The translations under genes and the position numbers were made by a program. From Filimonas sp. (GTDB lineage Bacteria; Bacteroidota; Bacteroidia; Chitinophagales; Chitinophagaceae): DNA of 64,000 bases. Positions 39,849 through 48,137 of this stretch are shown piece after piece (within the stretch, counting starts at the first letter, position 1; each line of letters starts with the position of its first letter). The notes under the pieces were generated by a model. That model worked only from the letters and a program-made list of their open reading frames with translations. It was not told the DNA's origin and did not search any database. Location of the stretch: NCBI GenBank assembly GCA_017306865.1, contig JAFKHH010000012.1, positions 698,369 through 762,368 on the forward strand, read 5' to 3'.

Positions 39849-39990
39849 CCCTATGTGCAATGTCATTAAGTTAAGAACCTAACCACAAAGATCACAAGGC
39901 TATTTCACAAGGGACACAAAGGGAAGCCCTTGCGCCCTTTGTGTTACCATTGTGAACCTTGTGGTTAACTTAATGACATTGCCCTATGTG
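39849..39990. mobile_element. MITE-like 124-bp element with 9-bp flanking direct repeats
   Basis: CAATGTCATTAAGTTAA at 39858-39874 and its exact complement at 39965-39981 form perfect 17-bp terminal inverted repeats. Immediately outside them, CCCTATGTG occurs at 39849-39857 and again at 39982-39990, as expected for a 9-bp target duplication. Inside are two more nested inverted pairs: AACCACAA/TTGTGGTT (39881-39888, 39959-39966) and CACAAAGGG/CCCTTTGTG (39915-39923, 39935-39943). It encodes nothing. A transposase for it is not in the window. CCCTATGTG also occurs nearby at about 39770, which weakens the duplication argument slightly. Confidence 0.7.
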
Positions 39991-40021
39991 GTGAAAAATC
40001 CGCGTAGATCACTTCCTGTAA

Positions 40022-40054
40022 ACAAAAAAGCCCTATCAACGATAGAGCTTTTAT
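40022..40054 (-). terminator. terminator of the glutathione peroxidase gene
   Basis: On the minus strand GCTCTATC pairs with GATAGGGC around a 3-nt loop, followed by TTTTTTG. It lies 25 nt after the stop. Confidence 0.85.
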
Positions 40055-40072
40055 TATACAAATAAGACTTCT

Positions 40073-40633
40073 TTATTTTGCTGCGCCTAAGTACTTAGTC
40101 AGCTCAGGGCTATCTGGCGTTACTTTACTTGGGAAGTAAGCAACAAGGTTACCTTTTTCATCAATCAGGAATTTGTTGAAGTTCCAACCGATTGTTGCAT
40201 CCAGTACACCGTTCTCTGTTTTGCTGCACAGGTATTTGAATACCGGTGTTGCATTGTCACCTTTCACATCTACACGCGTCGTTAATGGAAACGTTACGCC
40301 ATAATTCTTCTCGCAAAAGCTTTTGATATCACTATCATCTTTATACTCCTGTCCACCGAAGTTGTCAGAAGGAAACCCAACGATCACCAGGTCATCTTTG
40401 TGTTGTTGATACAGTGCCTCAAGACCCTTGTATTGCGGTGTGTAGCCACACTTAGATGCGGTGTTTACAACCAATATTTTTTTGCCTTTGAATTTAGAGA
40501 AATCAATTTCACTGCCATCAATTGCTTTGATCTTAAAATCGTAGATAGACTTTTTCTTTTTGAATGCGTAGGTATTTGTGTTGAATACTGCTACTGCGAA
40601 AAACGCAAGTAATACTGTCAATACATATTTCAT
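40073..40633 (-). CDS. exported glutathione peroxidase-family protein
   Basis: The 186-residue protein has a signal peptide (ends TYAF) and then a thioredoxin-fold peroxidase domain. The peroxidatic Cys replaces selenocysteine in VVNTASKCGYTPQY. The GFPSDNFGGQE motif has Ser in place of the usual Cys, and WNFNKFLID supplies the conserved Trp and Asn. It would reduce peroxides in the envelope, most likely using thioredoxin-type donors and not glutathione. It is monocistronic, with a TACCTTTA -7-like box about 40 nt upstream and a terminator downstream. Confidence 0.92.
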   Translation of the reverse strand: MKYVLTVLLAFFAVAVFNTNTYAFKKKKSIYDFKIKAIDGSEIDFSKFKGKKILVVNTASKCGYTPQYKGLEALYQQHKDDLVIVGFPSDNFGGQEYKDDSDIKSFCEKNYGVTFPLTTRVDVKGDNATPVFKYLCSKTENGVLDATIGWNFNKFLIDEKGNLVAYFPSKVTPDSPELTKYLGAAK

Positions 40634-40697
40634 AAATGAAGGTTTTATAAATGTGTGGGAAACGAGAATTAAAGGTAGGGAGATTGTTCGGGTTAAA

Positions 40698-40803
40698 TAT
40701 GTTAAGTAATATAAAGTTTATAGAGTTTATACGGTATGTAAAGTTTATAAAGTAGAAGGCGCTCAACTTTATAAACCCTATATTACTTTATATACTGTAT
40801 AAA
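40698..40803. repeat. TATAAAGTTTATA-type repeat upstream of the peroxidase gene
   Basis: Words TAAGTAATATAAAGTTTATA and TTTATAAACCCTATATTACT face each other and pair with mismatches. The same words appear at 59080-59150. Confidence 0.65.
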
Positions 40804-40807
40804 CCAA

Positions 40808-41500
40808 TTACCTCGCCGCACAGGCAACCGTGGCAATACTTATACGTATATCCTTAATGGAAAGTAATGCTTGCGAACAGGATTCTAATGTAGCGCCGGT
40901 GGTGAGTACATCATCTATCAGTAAGATGTGTTTGCCTTCCAGCATTGTTGTGTCCTTTAGTGTAAACACACCCTCCATATTTTCCCAACGGCTTACACGC
41001 CCTTTATGTGTTTGTGTATCAGTGAAAACCTGTCTTTCTATACATCCTGTATTGACAGGTAAGTGCAGCAGTGCTGCTACCTGCCCGGCTATTAGCAATG
41101 ATTGATTATAACCGCGTTTTTTCTCTCTTCGTTTATTCAGTGGTATAGGTACAATTACATCAATATCTGTAAACCTGCCGGACGCCATTATTTGTTTGCC
41201 TAGCAATATTCCCAGGTATTCACCTGCCTGTTTGTTGCCCTTATATTTTAGCTCGTATATAATGCGTTGCAGCAAAGACGATTTGGTAAAGTAACAGGCA
41301 CTACCTGCTTCCTGTATGGAAACCCTTCCATAAAACGTTTGTTCTACCGGGTTATCTTTATGCATAAAGAAGTTTGTATAAGGCAGTTGCAGCGAACATG
41401 CCGCGCAGATCAGTTGATCATCTTCCAGTACATCTGTATGGCAGCCTGCACAATAGTGCGGATAGAAAAAGGAGAGGAGGTCTAGGAGGTATTGTTTCAT
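40808..41500 (-). CDS. comF: ComF-family phosphoribosyltransferase-like protein
   Basis: The 230-residue protein begins with a two-CxxC zinc finger (CAGCHTDVLEDDQLICAAC) and ends with a PRT domain whose PRPP loop is VLLIDDVLTTGATLES. VPIPLNKRREKKRGYNQS is the typical ComF middle motif. ComF homologues are needed for DNA uptake in naturally competent bacteria, but the gene is also common without competence. It is cytoplasmic. radA lies upstream on the same strand but is separated by AATTGTT-type repeats. Confidence 0.9.
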   Translation of the reverse strand: MKQYLLDLLSFFYPHYCAGCHTDVLEDDQLICAACSLQLPYTNFFMHKDNPVEQTFYGRVSIQEAGSACYFTKSSLLQRIIYELKYKGNKQAGEYLGILLGKQIMASGRFTDIDVIVPIPLNKRREKKRGYNQSLLIAGQVAALLHLPVNTGCIERQVFTDTQTHKGRVSRWENMEGVFTLKDTTMLEGKHILLIDDVLTTGATLESCSQALLSIKDIRISIATVACAAR

Positions 41501-41527
41501 AAGAAGAAAGATGGTTAGCAGTGTTAG

Positions 41528-41608
41528 GGTAATGATAAATTGTTAAATGGTTACATTGATAAATTGTTTAAAACAACAATATAACCATTCAACAATTAGA
41601 CAATAGTT
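41528..41608. repeat. AATTGTTAAATGG/CCATTCAACAATT inverted repeat
   Basis: AATTGTTAAATGGTTACATT and CAATATAACCATTCAACAAT face each other with two wobble-type mismatches. It is one of about ten copies of this family, which lie mostly at gene ends. It may terminate radA transcripts. Confidence 0.7.
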
Positions 41609-42980
41609 AGAATAATAACCGATATAATTCATCCACCCTGCTCAATGCAATCACTTCTATTTTATATTGGTCCTTGTCAAATCCCTTCTTGTTAAAACGG
41701 GAGACAACGATTTTTTCAAAGCCTAATTTTTCTGCTTCTGCTATGCGCTGTTCAATGCGGTTCACAGCCCTGATCTCACCATTCAATCCTACCTCGCCTG
41801 CAAAGCAGATCTGATGAGGTACTGGTATATCTTCATACGAGGATAGCAAGGATGCGATTACCGCAAGATCGATGGATGGATCTTCTACCTTCAATCCACC
41901 TGCAATATTTAAGAATACATCTTTTAAGCCAAACTGGAAACCACCGCGTTTTTCCAAAACTGCTAATAACAATTGCAGTCTGCGTAAGTCAAAACCGCTT
42001 ACAGTACGTTGCGGTGTGCCATACACACTCTGGGTTACCAACGCCTGTATCTCTACCAGTAGCGGGCGCAGTCCTTCCATAGTAGCAGCAATGGCACTAC
42101 CACTTAATTGCTCCTCCTTTTGAGAGATCAGAATTTCGGATGGGTTAGATACTACACGCATACCTTCACCAGTCATCTCGTAAATGCCCAGCTCTGCAGT
42201 ACTGCCGAAGCGATTTTTCAGTGTGCGAAGAATGCGATAAGTGTAATGCCTGTCACCTTCAAATTGCAAGACCGTATCTACCATGTGCTCCAAAATTTTT
42301 GGCCCTGCTATACTTCCATCTTTTGTAATATGGCCTATCAGGAATACAGGCGTGTTAGTCTCTTTGGCAAAACGCTGGAACTCCGCAGCGCATTCTCTTA
42401 TTTGCGATACACTACCCGGTGCAGATTCAATCAGGTTTGATTGCAACGTCTGGATAGAGTCAACGATCACCAGTTGTGGTTTTAGTTTTTTTATTTCCTG
42501 GAAGATTGCTTGTGTGTACGTTTCTGTCAGCAGGTAAAAGTTATCGTTCTGTATTTTCAACCTGTCCGCACGCATCTTTATTTGTTGCTCACTCTCCTCG
42601 CCACTTATATAAAGGGTAGTCACATTTTTTTGCAACAATCCATTTTGTAAAAACAATGTACTCTTACCAATCCCCGGTTCACCAGCTACCAATATGATGC
42701 TGCCCCCTACAATACCGCCACCTAACACACGGTTCAATTCTGCATCGGGGCTGATCAGTCTTTTTTCTTCAGAAGTCTTTACCTCATTTAATGCGATTGC
42801 CTGTGTGCGCTTCGGTTCTTCATGATAGGTCTTCCATGTACTACTGCTTTTTGTAACATCCTTTGCAATTACTTCTTCTACAAATGTGTTCCATTGGTTG
42901 CATGATGGACACTTGCCCAACCACTTTGTGCTTTCGTATCCACAGTTGCTACAAAAAAAAGCTGTCTTGATTTTACTCAT
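41607..42980 (-). CDS. radA: DNA repair protein RadA (Sms)
   Basis: The 457-residue protein has an N-terminal C4 zinc finger (CSNCGYESTKWLGKCPSC), a RecA-like ATPase with Walker A GEPGIGKST and Walker B LVIVDSIQTL, the RadA-specific KNRFG motif (LKNRFGSTAELG), and a Lon-type S16 domain at the C-terminus (from about 280). It helps branch migration in recombination. A box TATCTTTA lies 4 nt before the ATG, so the mRNA may be leaderless. Confidence 0.96.
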   Translation of the reverse strand: MSKIKTAFFCSNCGYESTKWLGKCPSCNQWNTFVEEVIAKDVTKSSSTWKTYHEEPKRTQAIALNEVKTSEEKRLISPDAELNRVLGGGIVGGSIILVAGEPGIGKSTLFLQNGLLQKNVTTLYISGEESEQQIKMRADRLKIQNDNFYLLTETYTQAIFQEIKKLKPQLVIVDSIQTLQSNLIESAPGSVSQIRECAAEFQRFAKETNTPVFLIGHITKDGSIAGPKILEHMVDTVLQFEGDRHYTYRILRTLKNRFGSTAELGIYEMTGEGMRVVSNPSEILISQKEEQLSGSAIAATMEGLRPLLVEIQALVTQSVYGTPQRTVSGFDLRRLQLLLAVLEKRGGFQFGLKDVFLNIAGGLKVEDPSIDLAVIASLLSSYEDIPVPHQICFAGEVGLNGEIRAVNRIEQRIAEAEKLGFEKIVVSRFNKKGFDKDQYKIEVIALSRVDELYRLLF

Positions 42981-42984
42981 TCGG

Positions 42985-42992
42985 TAAAGATA
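42985..42992 (-). promoter_or_regulatory. -7-like box 4 nt before radA
   Basis: The minus strand reads TATCTTTA (last G of the consensus replaced by A), then CCGA, then ATG. TACCTTTA boxes are also seen before ligA and the peroxidase gene, so A at this position may be tolerated. Confidence 0.4.
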
Positions 42993-43088
42993 AATGCAAT
43001 GAAAATGTTAGCATGTGATGTGTGTAAAATGATACACGGGTGTTGAAGATTCAAAAAAATGAATGAGAAAAACGGTGGTAAAGAAAAA

Positions 43089-43124
43089 GTAAAAGGGCCG
43101 ACATGTAGTTGTCGACCCTTTACT
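43089..43124 (-). terminator. probable terminator far downstream of rng
   Basis: On the minus strand AGTAAAGGGTCGACA pairs with TGTCGGCCCTTTTACT (one bulge and one wobble), followed by TTTTTC. Confidence 0.65.
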
Positions 43125-43381
43125 TACTAACCCATTAAATTCTGCCACTAAATTACAATAATGGGGTACAAATCAAAATTATTTTTTGTCCTTGTTAATA
43201 ACTTTTCTGAGCCTGAAAAAATAAATAAATTGCTTAATATGTATTTGATAATCAGTTAGTTGAAAGTAATTTAGGCACACCTGTATTTTTTCAATTCCGG
43301 CAAAATAAAAAATACATATAACGATTATTCTAATGCGTTTATGGCCTGTTTATAAGCAGATTTTAGGCTTAATTTTAAAAG

Positions 43382-43409
43382 AAATAATCCTTCCGGGGAA
43401 GGATTATTT
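43382..43409. terminator. perfect 13-bp hairpin downstream of rng
   Basis: AAATAATCCTTCC pairs with GGAAGGATTATTT around GG. An A run on the plus side reads as U on the minus strand before the stem and not after it, so the direction of action is uncertain. Confidence 0.5.
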
Positions 43410-43593
43410 AAAAAAAATCAGGTAATATTTTTTTTAGGAACGGTTTGTAATTCGGAAAACCATATTTTTACTTAACAAATTATTAACCTATCGTAAAACG
43501 AAACTTATTGCCGTTTTTACGGTTAATGAACTGGTTGTAAAAGCCAGATATTTGATGCACATGAGAGGCCCTGTTGTTTTCAACGGGGCATTT

Positions 43594-45144
43594 CTATAGC
43601 TTGATCTCTTCCTCATTTGAATCAAAGAAATGGAACTCTGTAAAGTAGTAATCCGTGGATGGTTTGATCGCAATTGGAATTTTATATTTCTTCTTCCATT
43701 TTTTCCTGATAGACGTAAACAAACCTTTTGTAAGGTGTGAGAACACAATAGGGTGTACCACCAACGTTAGGTTCTTGTGCTGGTGCGTAACCAGGTAATG
43801 CAGACGTTTTTCGATCTCGTCCTCCAGCAGCATTGTTGGCGCCACCTTTCCGGTGCCGTTACAGCAAGGGCATGTTTCGCTGGTTGTAATGTTCACCTCC
43901 GGGCGCATACGCTGGCGGGTGATCTGCATCAGGCCAAATTTGGAAATAGGCAATACCGCATGTTTAGCCCTGTCCGGACGCATAAACTGCTCCATTGCCT
44001 CCTGTAGCTTCTTCTTATTCTCCGGCAGCTTCATATCTATGAAGTCTACTACTATAATGCCTCCTATGTCACGCAGCCTCAATTGTCTTGCAATCTCTTC
44101 AGCCGCCTCCATATTTGTTTCCAGGGCATTTTCTTCCTGGTTATTGCTTACGCTTTTATAGCCGCTATTTACGTCTACTACGTGCAGGGCTTCCGTATGC
44201 TCAATGATCAGGTAAGCGCCACTGTTCAGGTTCACCGTCTTACCAAAAGACGATTTTACCTGCTTCGTAATACCATACTGGTCAAATACCGGCACACCCG
44301 GTCCGTGATAGGATACAATATCGGCCTTTTCAGGAGCGATCTTCTGAATATAGTTCCGCGTATCGTTATAAATGTTCTTATCGTTAATAATGATACGGTT
44401 AAAATCTTCTGTCAGCAAGTCACGCAAAATACTTGTGGTCTTGTCCTGCTCGCTCATCACCTTGGATGGTGCCTGCGCACCTTTCAGGTTACGCTGGATC
44501 GTTTTCCAGGTTTCCACCAGTGCCAGCAAATCCTCATGCAACTCAGCGGTATTCTTACCTTCTGCAGCGGTACGGACGATCACACCAAAGTTTTTCGGTT
44601 TGATCGCTTCTACGATTTTATGTAGGCGTTTACGCTCGTCTGAAGAATGTATTTTTTTAGAAACCGCTACGATCTCGTTGAATGGTGTAACCACCACAAA
44701 ACGGCCGGGTAAGGATATTTCACAGCTCAGGCGCGGACCTTTTGCCGCAATAGGCTCTTTCAATATCTGCACCAGTATATTGGGCTTGCCATTCAGTACC
44801 TCGTTTATCTTGCCGGTCTTAATAATTTCCGGTTCGATCTGGAATTTGGCAAAATCTGTTATATCGGCTTCTTTATCGTTCATCGCAGCTTGCGTGAACT
44901 TCAATATAGAGCGGGCAAACGGACTCAGGTCCGTGTAATGAAGGAATGCATCCTTCTCGAATCCAACGTCTACAAAAGCGGCATTAAGGCCCGGGATCAG
45001 CTTTTTTACCTTACCCAGGTATAAGTCACCTACTGCAAAGTTAGCGTCGGCTTTTTCATTATGCAGCTCTACAAGTTTCTTGTCTTCCAACAGGGCAATT
45101 TCAACGCCTGATGGAGCTGCATTTATTATCAATTCTTTGTTCAC
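43594..45144 (-). CDS. rng: ribonuclease G/E-family endoribonuclease
   Basis: This 516-residue protein matches RNase G in length. Its domains are an N-terminal RNase H-like segment with an embedded S1 domain (about 35-110, VGDLYLGKVKKLIPGLNAAFVD), then the catalytic core with acidic residues in VDVNSG and IIVVDFIDM, and the zinc-link CPCCNGTGK. The C-terminal scaffold of RNase E is absent. It processes rRNA and decays mRNA. Start codon is GTG. The HU-TPR-mS38-like-rng order on this strand is typical for Bacteroidota. Confidence 0.95.
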   Translation of the reverse strand: MNKELIINAAPSGVEIALLEDKKLVELHNEKADANFAVGDLYLGKVKKLIPGLNAAFVDVGFEKDAFLHYTDLSPFARSILKFTQAAMNDKEADITDFAKFQIEPEIIKTGKINEVLNGKPNILVQILKEPIAAKGPRLSCEISLPGRFVVVTPFNEIVAVSKKIHSSDERKRLHKIVEAIKPKNFGVIVRTAAEGKNTAELHEDLLALVETWKTIQRNLKGAQAPSKVMSEQDKTTSILRDLLTEDFNRIIINDKNIYNDTRNYIQKIAPEKADIVSYHGPGVPVFDQYGITKQVKSSFGKTVNLNSGAYLIIEHTEALHVVDVNSGYKSVSNNQEENALETNMEAAEEIARQLRLRDIGGIIVVDFIDMKLPENKKKLQEAMEQFMRPDRAKHAVLPISKFGLMQITRQRMRPEVNITTSETCPCCNGTGKVAPTMLLEDEIEKRLHYLVTHQHKNLTLVVHPIVFSHLTKGLFTSIRKKWKKKYKIPIAIKPSTDYYFTEFHFFDSNEEEIKL

Positions 45145-45470
45145 AAAATAGCAACTTTAATATTTTAATTTAATTCCTTTCCTAAGTAAAATCCACACGG
45201 TTAGTGCAAGCTATTAACGGCTTGTACTGTTGTTTGGTTGCAGCAATAAAGGGATAGTACCCGCAGTTGATTAGATCACGGATATGCAAAGCAATGCCAC
45301 ACAATCAATCCCACGAAACCAGCCGCTTTGTTTAGATAAGGAAAAGGTAAAGTTGCGAAGCGGAAAACCTGAAGGAGTAACTGTCCGTTATAAAAGGAAA
45401 TAAATGCCGGAAGTACGGTTACCTTCCGGCATTATAATATAGTTCGATATAAGGTATGAAAAATAGCTAA
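45145..45470. other. 326-bp gap upstream of rng
   Basis: I see no gene. The only clear structure is the terminator at 45403-45433 for the upstream small gene. The rng promoter should lie in the rest, but no strong -7 box is visible. There is no phrase-type repeat here, unlike most gaps in the window. Confidence 0.5.
45403..45433 (-). terminator. terminator after the mS38-like gene
   Basis: AATGCCGGAAG and CTTCCGGCATT pair over 11 bp around a 9-nt loop. On the minus strand a T-rich stretch follows. Confidence 0.8.
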
Positions 45471-45563
45471 CTATTTCTTCTTCTTATGACGATTCTTTCT
45501 TAGTCTTTTCTTGCGTTTGTGTGTTGCGATCTTATGACGTTTTCTCTTTTTACCACAAGGCAT
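45471..45563 (-). CDS. 30-residue mS38/AURKAIP1-like ribosomal protein
   Basis: On the minus strand ATG at 45563 opens a 30-codon frame ending in TAG at 45471. It begins MPCGKKRKRHKIATHKRKKR and ends RKNRHKKKK. Over half the residues are Lys or Arg. It matches the AURKAIP1/COX24 domain pattern (KRKxHKxxTHKRKKRLRKxRHK) of mitochondrial mS38 and its small bacterial counterparts. These sit on the small ribosomal subunit. It lies 34 nt after the TPR gene and is followed by its own terminator. The gene is short enough to be missed by common length cut-offs. Confidence 0.88.
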   Translation of the reverse strand: MPCGKKRKRHKIATHKRKKRLRKNRHKKKK

Positions 45564-45597
45564 ACTCAAAAATGTTTTTTAGTTATACAATCAATAT

Positions 45598-46437
45598 TTA
45601 TTGTAAAGCTTTGATCCGCTCTTCAATTTCCTTTTTAATCTGGGGTACTTTCACCTGCTCTGCAGCAGTTTTGTACCATTTGGCAGCATTTGTTTTATCC
45701 CCTTTTTGCTCATATAGCTCTGCCAGGTGAAAAACAGCTTCCAGGTTATCCGGTTGCTTAGCTGCTACTATCTGGAAGCGTTCGATGGCCTTATCGTTCT
45801 GACCACTCTTAATGTCTCCCAGACCCAGTATAATTTGTCCGTAAATGAAATCCGGGTTCTTGTCTACAATTTGCTTGACAGCCAAAATACCCTGCATCGG
45901 GTTGTCAGAAATGTTGCCAAACATATAGCAGGCTCCAAGACCAACACGTGCCGAATCATTTGCCGGATTAATTTCTAAAGATCTTTCAAAAAGCGTTTTT
46001 GCTTGGGTACCCATCCAGTTTTGCATAGCTGGGTCACCCTCTGCCATTAACTCGTTTAAAAGTAAACGGGCTGCAAAGGTGAGGCTTTTTTCAGAATTTT
46101 CCAACTTAGATGCTTCTGCAAAATAATATAGGCCAAGCGGGTGATGATGCACCGAATCGCCCCAGAAGTGCGCTAACTGCTGATAGGCTGTAATTTGTTG
46201 GTTTTTAACATCGCCGCGGGTAACACCGTTTTCCAGGCTTGCGACTAAAGAAAGTTGATTGGGGGTAAGTTTCTGTTTGGCTTGGGACAACAAGGTATCC
46301 ACGTTCACCGTATGATGGTCTGCAGCAGGCATGGTCTCTGATGCCGGCTTGTTTACAGGTACGGTACGTCCAAAGAAAAATAAAGCGATTAAAACTGCTA
46401 TTCCACCACCTAAAAGAATGTACTGTTGTTTTTTCAC
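45598..46437 (-). CDS. membrane-anchored TPR protein
   Basis: The 279-residue protein has an N-terminal membrane helix (about 6-24, YILLGGGIAVLIALFFFG) and then a linker and three or more tetratricopeptide repeats (for example AIERFQIVAAKQPDNLEAVF and LAELYEQKGDKTNAAKWYKT). TPR proteins build complexes; no partner can be named. It lies between HU and the mS38-like gene, a frequent order in Bacteroidota. The start codon is GTG and there is 23 nt to the HU stop. Confidence 0.88.
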   Translation of the reverse strand: MKKQQYILLGGGIAVLIALFFFGRTVPVNKPASETMPAADHHTVNVDTLLSQAKQKLTPNQLSLVASLENGVTRGDVKNQQITAYQQLAHFWGDSVHHHPLGLYYFAEASKLENSEKSLTFAARLLLNELMAEGDPAMQNWMGTQAKTLFERSLEINPANDSARVGLGACYMFGNISDNPMQGILAVKQIVDKNPDFIYGQIILGLGDIKSGQNDKAIERFQIVAAKQPDNLEAVFHLAELYEQKGDKTNAAKWYKTAAEQVKVPQIKKEIEERIKALQ

Positions 46438-46460
46438 GAAGCTAAAATTGAAACGCGAAG

Positions 46461-46751
46461 TTATTCTACCTTACGCATTTGCTTCACTTCGTTAACGAAT
46501 TCTTTAGAAGGTTTAAATGCAGGGATAAAATGCTCAGGGATTTCAACAGCAATATTCTTTTTAATATTCCTGCCTATTTTGGCTGCTCTCTTTTTTGTAA
46601 TAAAGCTGCCAAAGCCACGGATGTAGATGTTTTCCCCCTTTGAGAGATTTTCTTTGATCTCTTTCAGCATCGTCTCCAATGTTACCAGCACATCTACCTT
46701 AGGTATACCGGTTTTGTCCGAAATGTTGTTGATCAAGTCTGACTTTCTCAT
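46461..46751 (-). CDS. HU/IHF-family DNA-binding protein
   Basis: The 96-residue protein starts at the ATG at 46751 (MRKSDLINNISDKTGIPKVD). Longer in-frame sequence upstream runs through the divergent mutY start and lacks family features. It has the helical dimer part, the GFGSFITKKRAAKIGRNI block, and a DNA-binding arm in which the usual RNPxT is replaced by IGRNIKKNIAVEIPEH. It bends and compacts DNA. It is divergent from mutY. Confidence 0.93.
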   Translation of the reverse strand: MRKSDLINNISDKTGIPKVDVLVTLETMLKEIKENLSKGENIYIRGFGSFITKKRAAKIGRNIKKNIAVEIPEHFIPAFKPSKEFVNEVKQMRKVE

Positions 46752-46943
46752 TATGGTTTGTTTATGCTTGTTTATTGTTATACTGCTGTAAAATAAAACA
46801 AAAAACCTGATCTTAAAAGAAAAATGGAGATTTTTTGATAGATGTTTACGATTGAATGGCAAATGTTTGGAAAAAACGGGTTCAGAGCCATTTTTACTTA
46901 AACATTTGGAAAAAAACGGGTTATGCGGGATGTGATTTATTCT

Positions 46944-46951
46944 CATTTTTG
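46944..46951 (+). promoter_or_regulatory. -7-like box 4 nt before the mutY GTG
   Basis: CATTTTTG differs from TAnnTTTG at the first base only, and is followed by CATT and then the GTG at 46956. The same spacing is seen at nadE, pyrD, radA and the kinase. Confidence 0.35.
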
Positions 46952-46955
46952 CATT

Positions 46956-48032
46956 GTGAAAAAGTCCATTTTTACCACTTCCCTTATGCAATGGCATAAA
47001 ACAGCTAACGACAGGCAAATGCCCTGGAAAGGCGAGCGCGATCCGTATAAAATATGGCTGAGCGAGGTCATTCTACAGCAGACGCGCGTAGAGCAGGGGT
47101 GGAGTTACTACGAAAAATTTATCAAACACTATCCTACCATAGACAAGCTGGCCAAAGCAAAAGATGAGGATGCGTATAAGCTGTGGGAAGGGCTTGGCTA
47201 TTACAACCGGTGTAAAAACCTCCTGTTTACCGCCAGGGAAATTGTACAGCAGCATAAAGGTGTTTTTCCTTCGGAATATGACAATATACTAGCGCTAAAA
47301 GGCGTAGGCCCGTATACAGCCGCAGCTATTGCTTCCTTTGCATACGATCTGCCTTTTGCGGTAGTAGATGGCAATGTGTTCCGGGTTTTATCCAGGGCTT
47401 TTGGCGTGGATACTGCTATAGATAGCACCGCGGGCAAACAATATTTTGCAACACTGGCGCAGGAAGTGCTGGATCTAAAAGAGCCCGGGGCCTATAACCA
47501 GGCCATTATGGACTTTGGCGCTACGGTGTGTAAACCGGCACTTCCGCATTGTGCATACTGCCCGCTGGAAAAGCATTGCGTAGCAAGGGCTACAGGCAAA
47601 GTGAATGCACTGCCGGTAAAAGAAAAAGTGCTACAGAAAAAAACGCGCTGGTTTACCTATTTCATTTTCGAAAATGATGGGCGCCTATACATTCGTAAGC
47701 GTGGTGAAAAAGATATCTGGGAAAACCTGTATGAGTTCTATCTGGTAGAAACGGATGAGAAACCTGTATGGGATACAACCACAGTAGCCGGATGGCTGGA
47801 TGAGCAGTTCAGGTTGACAAATGCAACTGTAGGCCACATTACCACAGGTATAAACCAGCAGTTGACGCATCAGACAATAAAGGCGCAGTTTATACTGGTG
47901 CATCTTAAAGACAAGAAATTTTCCCTGTCAGGATTTGATGCTGTCGGGCGAAAAGAACTGTCTAAATATGCCTTTCCAAAATTGATCAATATGTATCTCC
48001 GGGAGAAAGCAAACATTGTAACGCTTTTTTAA
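46956..48032 (+). CDS. mutY: A/G-specific adenine DNA glycosylase
   Basis: I choose GTG at 46956 (VKKSIFTTSLMQWH), because an ATG 33 nt upstream adds residues not typical of the family. The 358-residue enzyme removes adenine mispaired with 8-oxoguanine. Motifs are MPWKGERDPYKIWLSEVILQQTRVEQ, the HhH LKGVGPYTAAAIASFA with the catalytic Asp in VVDGNVFRV, the [4Fe-4S] ligands in CKPALPHCAYCPLEKHC, and a C-terminal Nudix-like domain (about 225-355) for 8-oxoG recognition. It heads the mutY-ssb-gldE-gldD series. Confidence 0.95.
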   Translation: MKKSIFTTSLMQWHKTANDRQMPWKGERDPYKIWLSEVILQQTRVEQGWSYYEKFIKHYPTIDKLAKAKDEDAYKLWEGLGYYNRCKNLLFTAREIVQQHKGVFPSEYDNILALKGVGPYTAAAIASFAYDLPFAVVDGNVFRVLSRAFGVDTAIDSTAGKQYFATLAQEVLDLKEPGAYNQAIMDFGATVCKPALPHCAYCPLEKHCVARATGKVNALPVKEKVLQKKTRWFTYFIFENDGRLYIRKRGEKDIWENLYEFYLVETDEKPVWDTTTVAGWLDEQFRLTNATVGHITTGINQQLTHQTIKAQFILVHLKDKKFSLSGFDAVGRKELSKYAFPKLINMYLREKANIVTLF

Positions 48033-48137
48033 AATTCAATTTGGCATGGAATTTTTAATTGTTTTTATTTAATTTCCAAAAAGAATTATTTTTAAGAAAG
48101 CGTAATTCTAATTTAAGGCGAACTTAAAACCAATTGT

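Larger units (their letters stand above)
43000..43593. other. 600-bp AT-rich gap after rng
   Basis: No convincing gene is present. Three hairpins lie on the rng 3' side (minus strand). 43567-43590 is GCCCCGTTG-AAAA-CAACAGGGC right after the stop. 43382-43409 is a perfect 13-bp stem AAATAATCCTTCC with its complement. 43089-43124 is a stem with TGTCGGCCCTTTTACT followed by T residues. The long spacing suggests a long 3' UTR or an unrecognised small RNA. A TGTGTA...TACACG palindrome at 43021-43038 is discussed under rejected items. Confidence 0.5.

Noticed and set aside
34080..42980. A combined DNA-repair or defence island made of mutL, radA, comF, ligA and mutY
   Set aside because: The genes are separated by unrelated housekeeping genes and terminators and lie on both strands. 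No nuclease-helicase or toxin-like accessory is linked to them.
43021..43038. TGTGTAAAATGATACACG palindrome as a third operator of the Nudix regulator
   Set aside because: The spacer is one base longer and one arm base differs. It lies about 40 bp upstream of radA, which has no link to starch. Chance similarity of an AT-rich palindrome is likely.
43488..43748. Minus-strand ORF of 86 codons overlapping the 3' end of rng
   Set aside because: It is a shifted frame of the rng coding end followed by UTR; no family features.
46752..47018. 89-codon N-terminal extension of the HU-like protein
   Set aside because: HU proteins start at MRKSDL-type sequence; the extension overlaps the divergent mutY start and has no family features.
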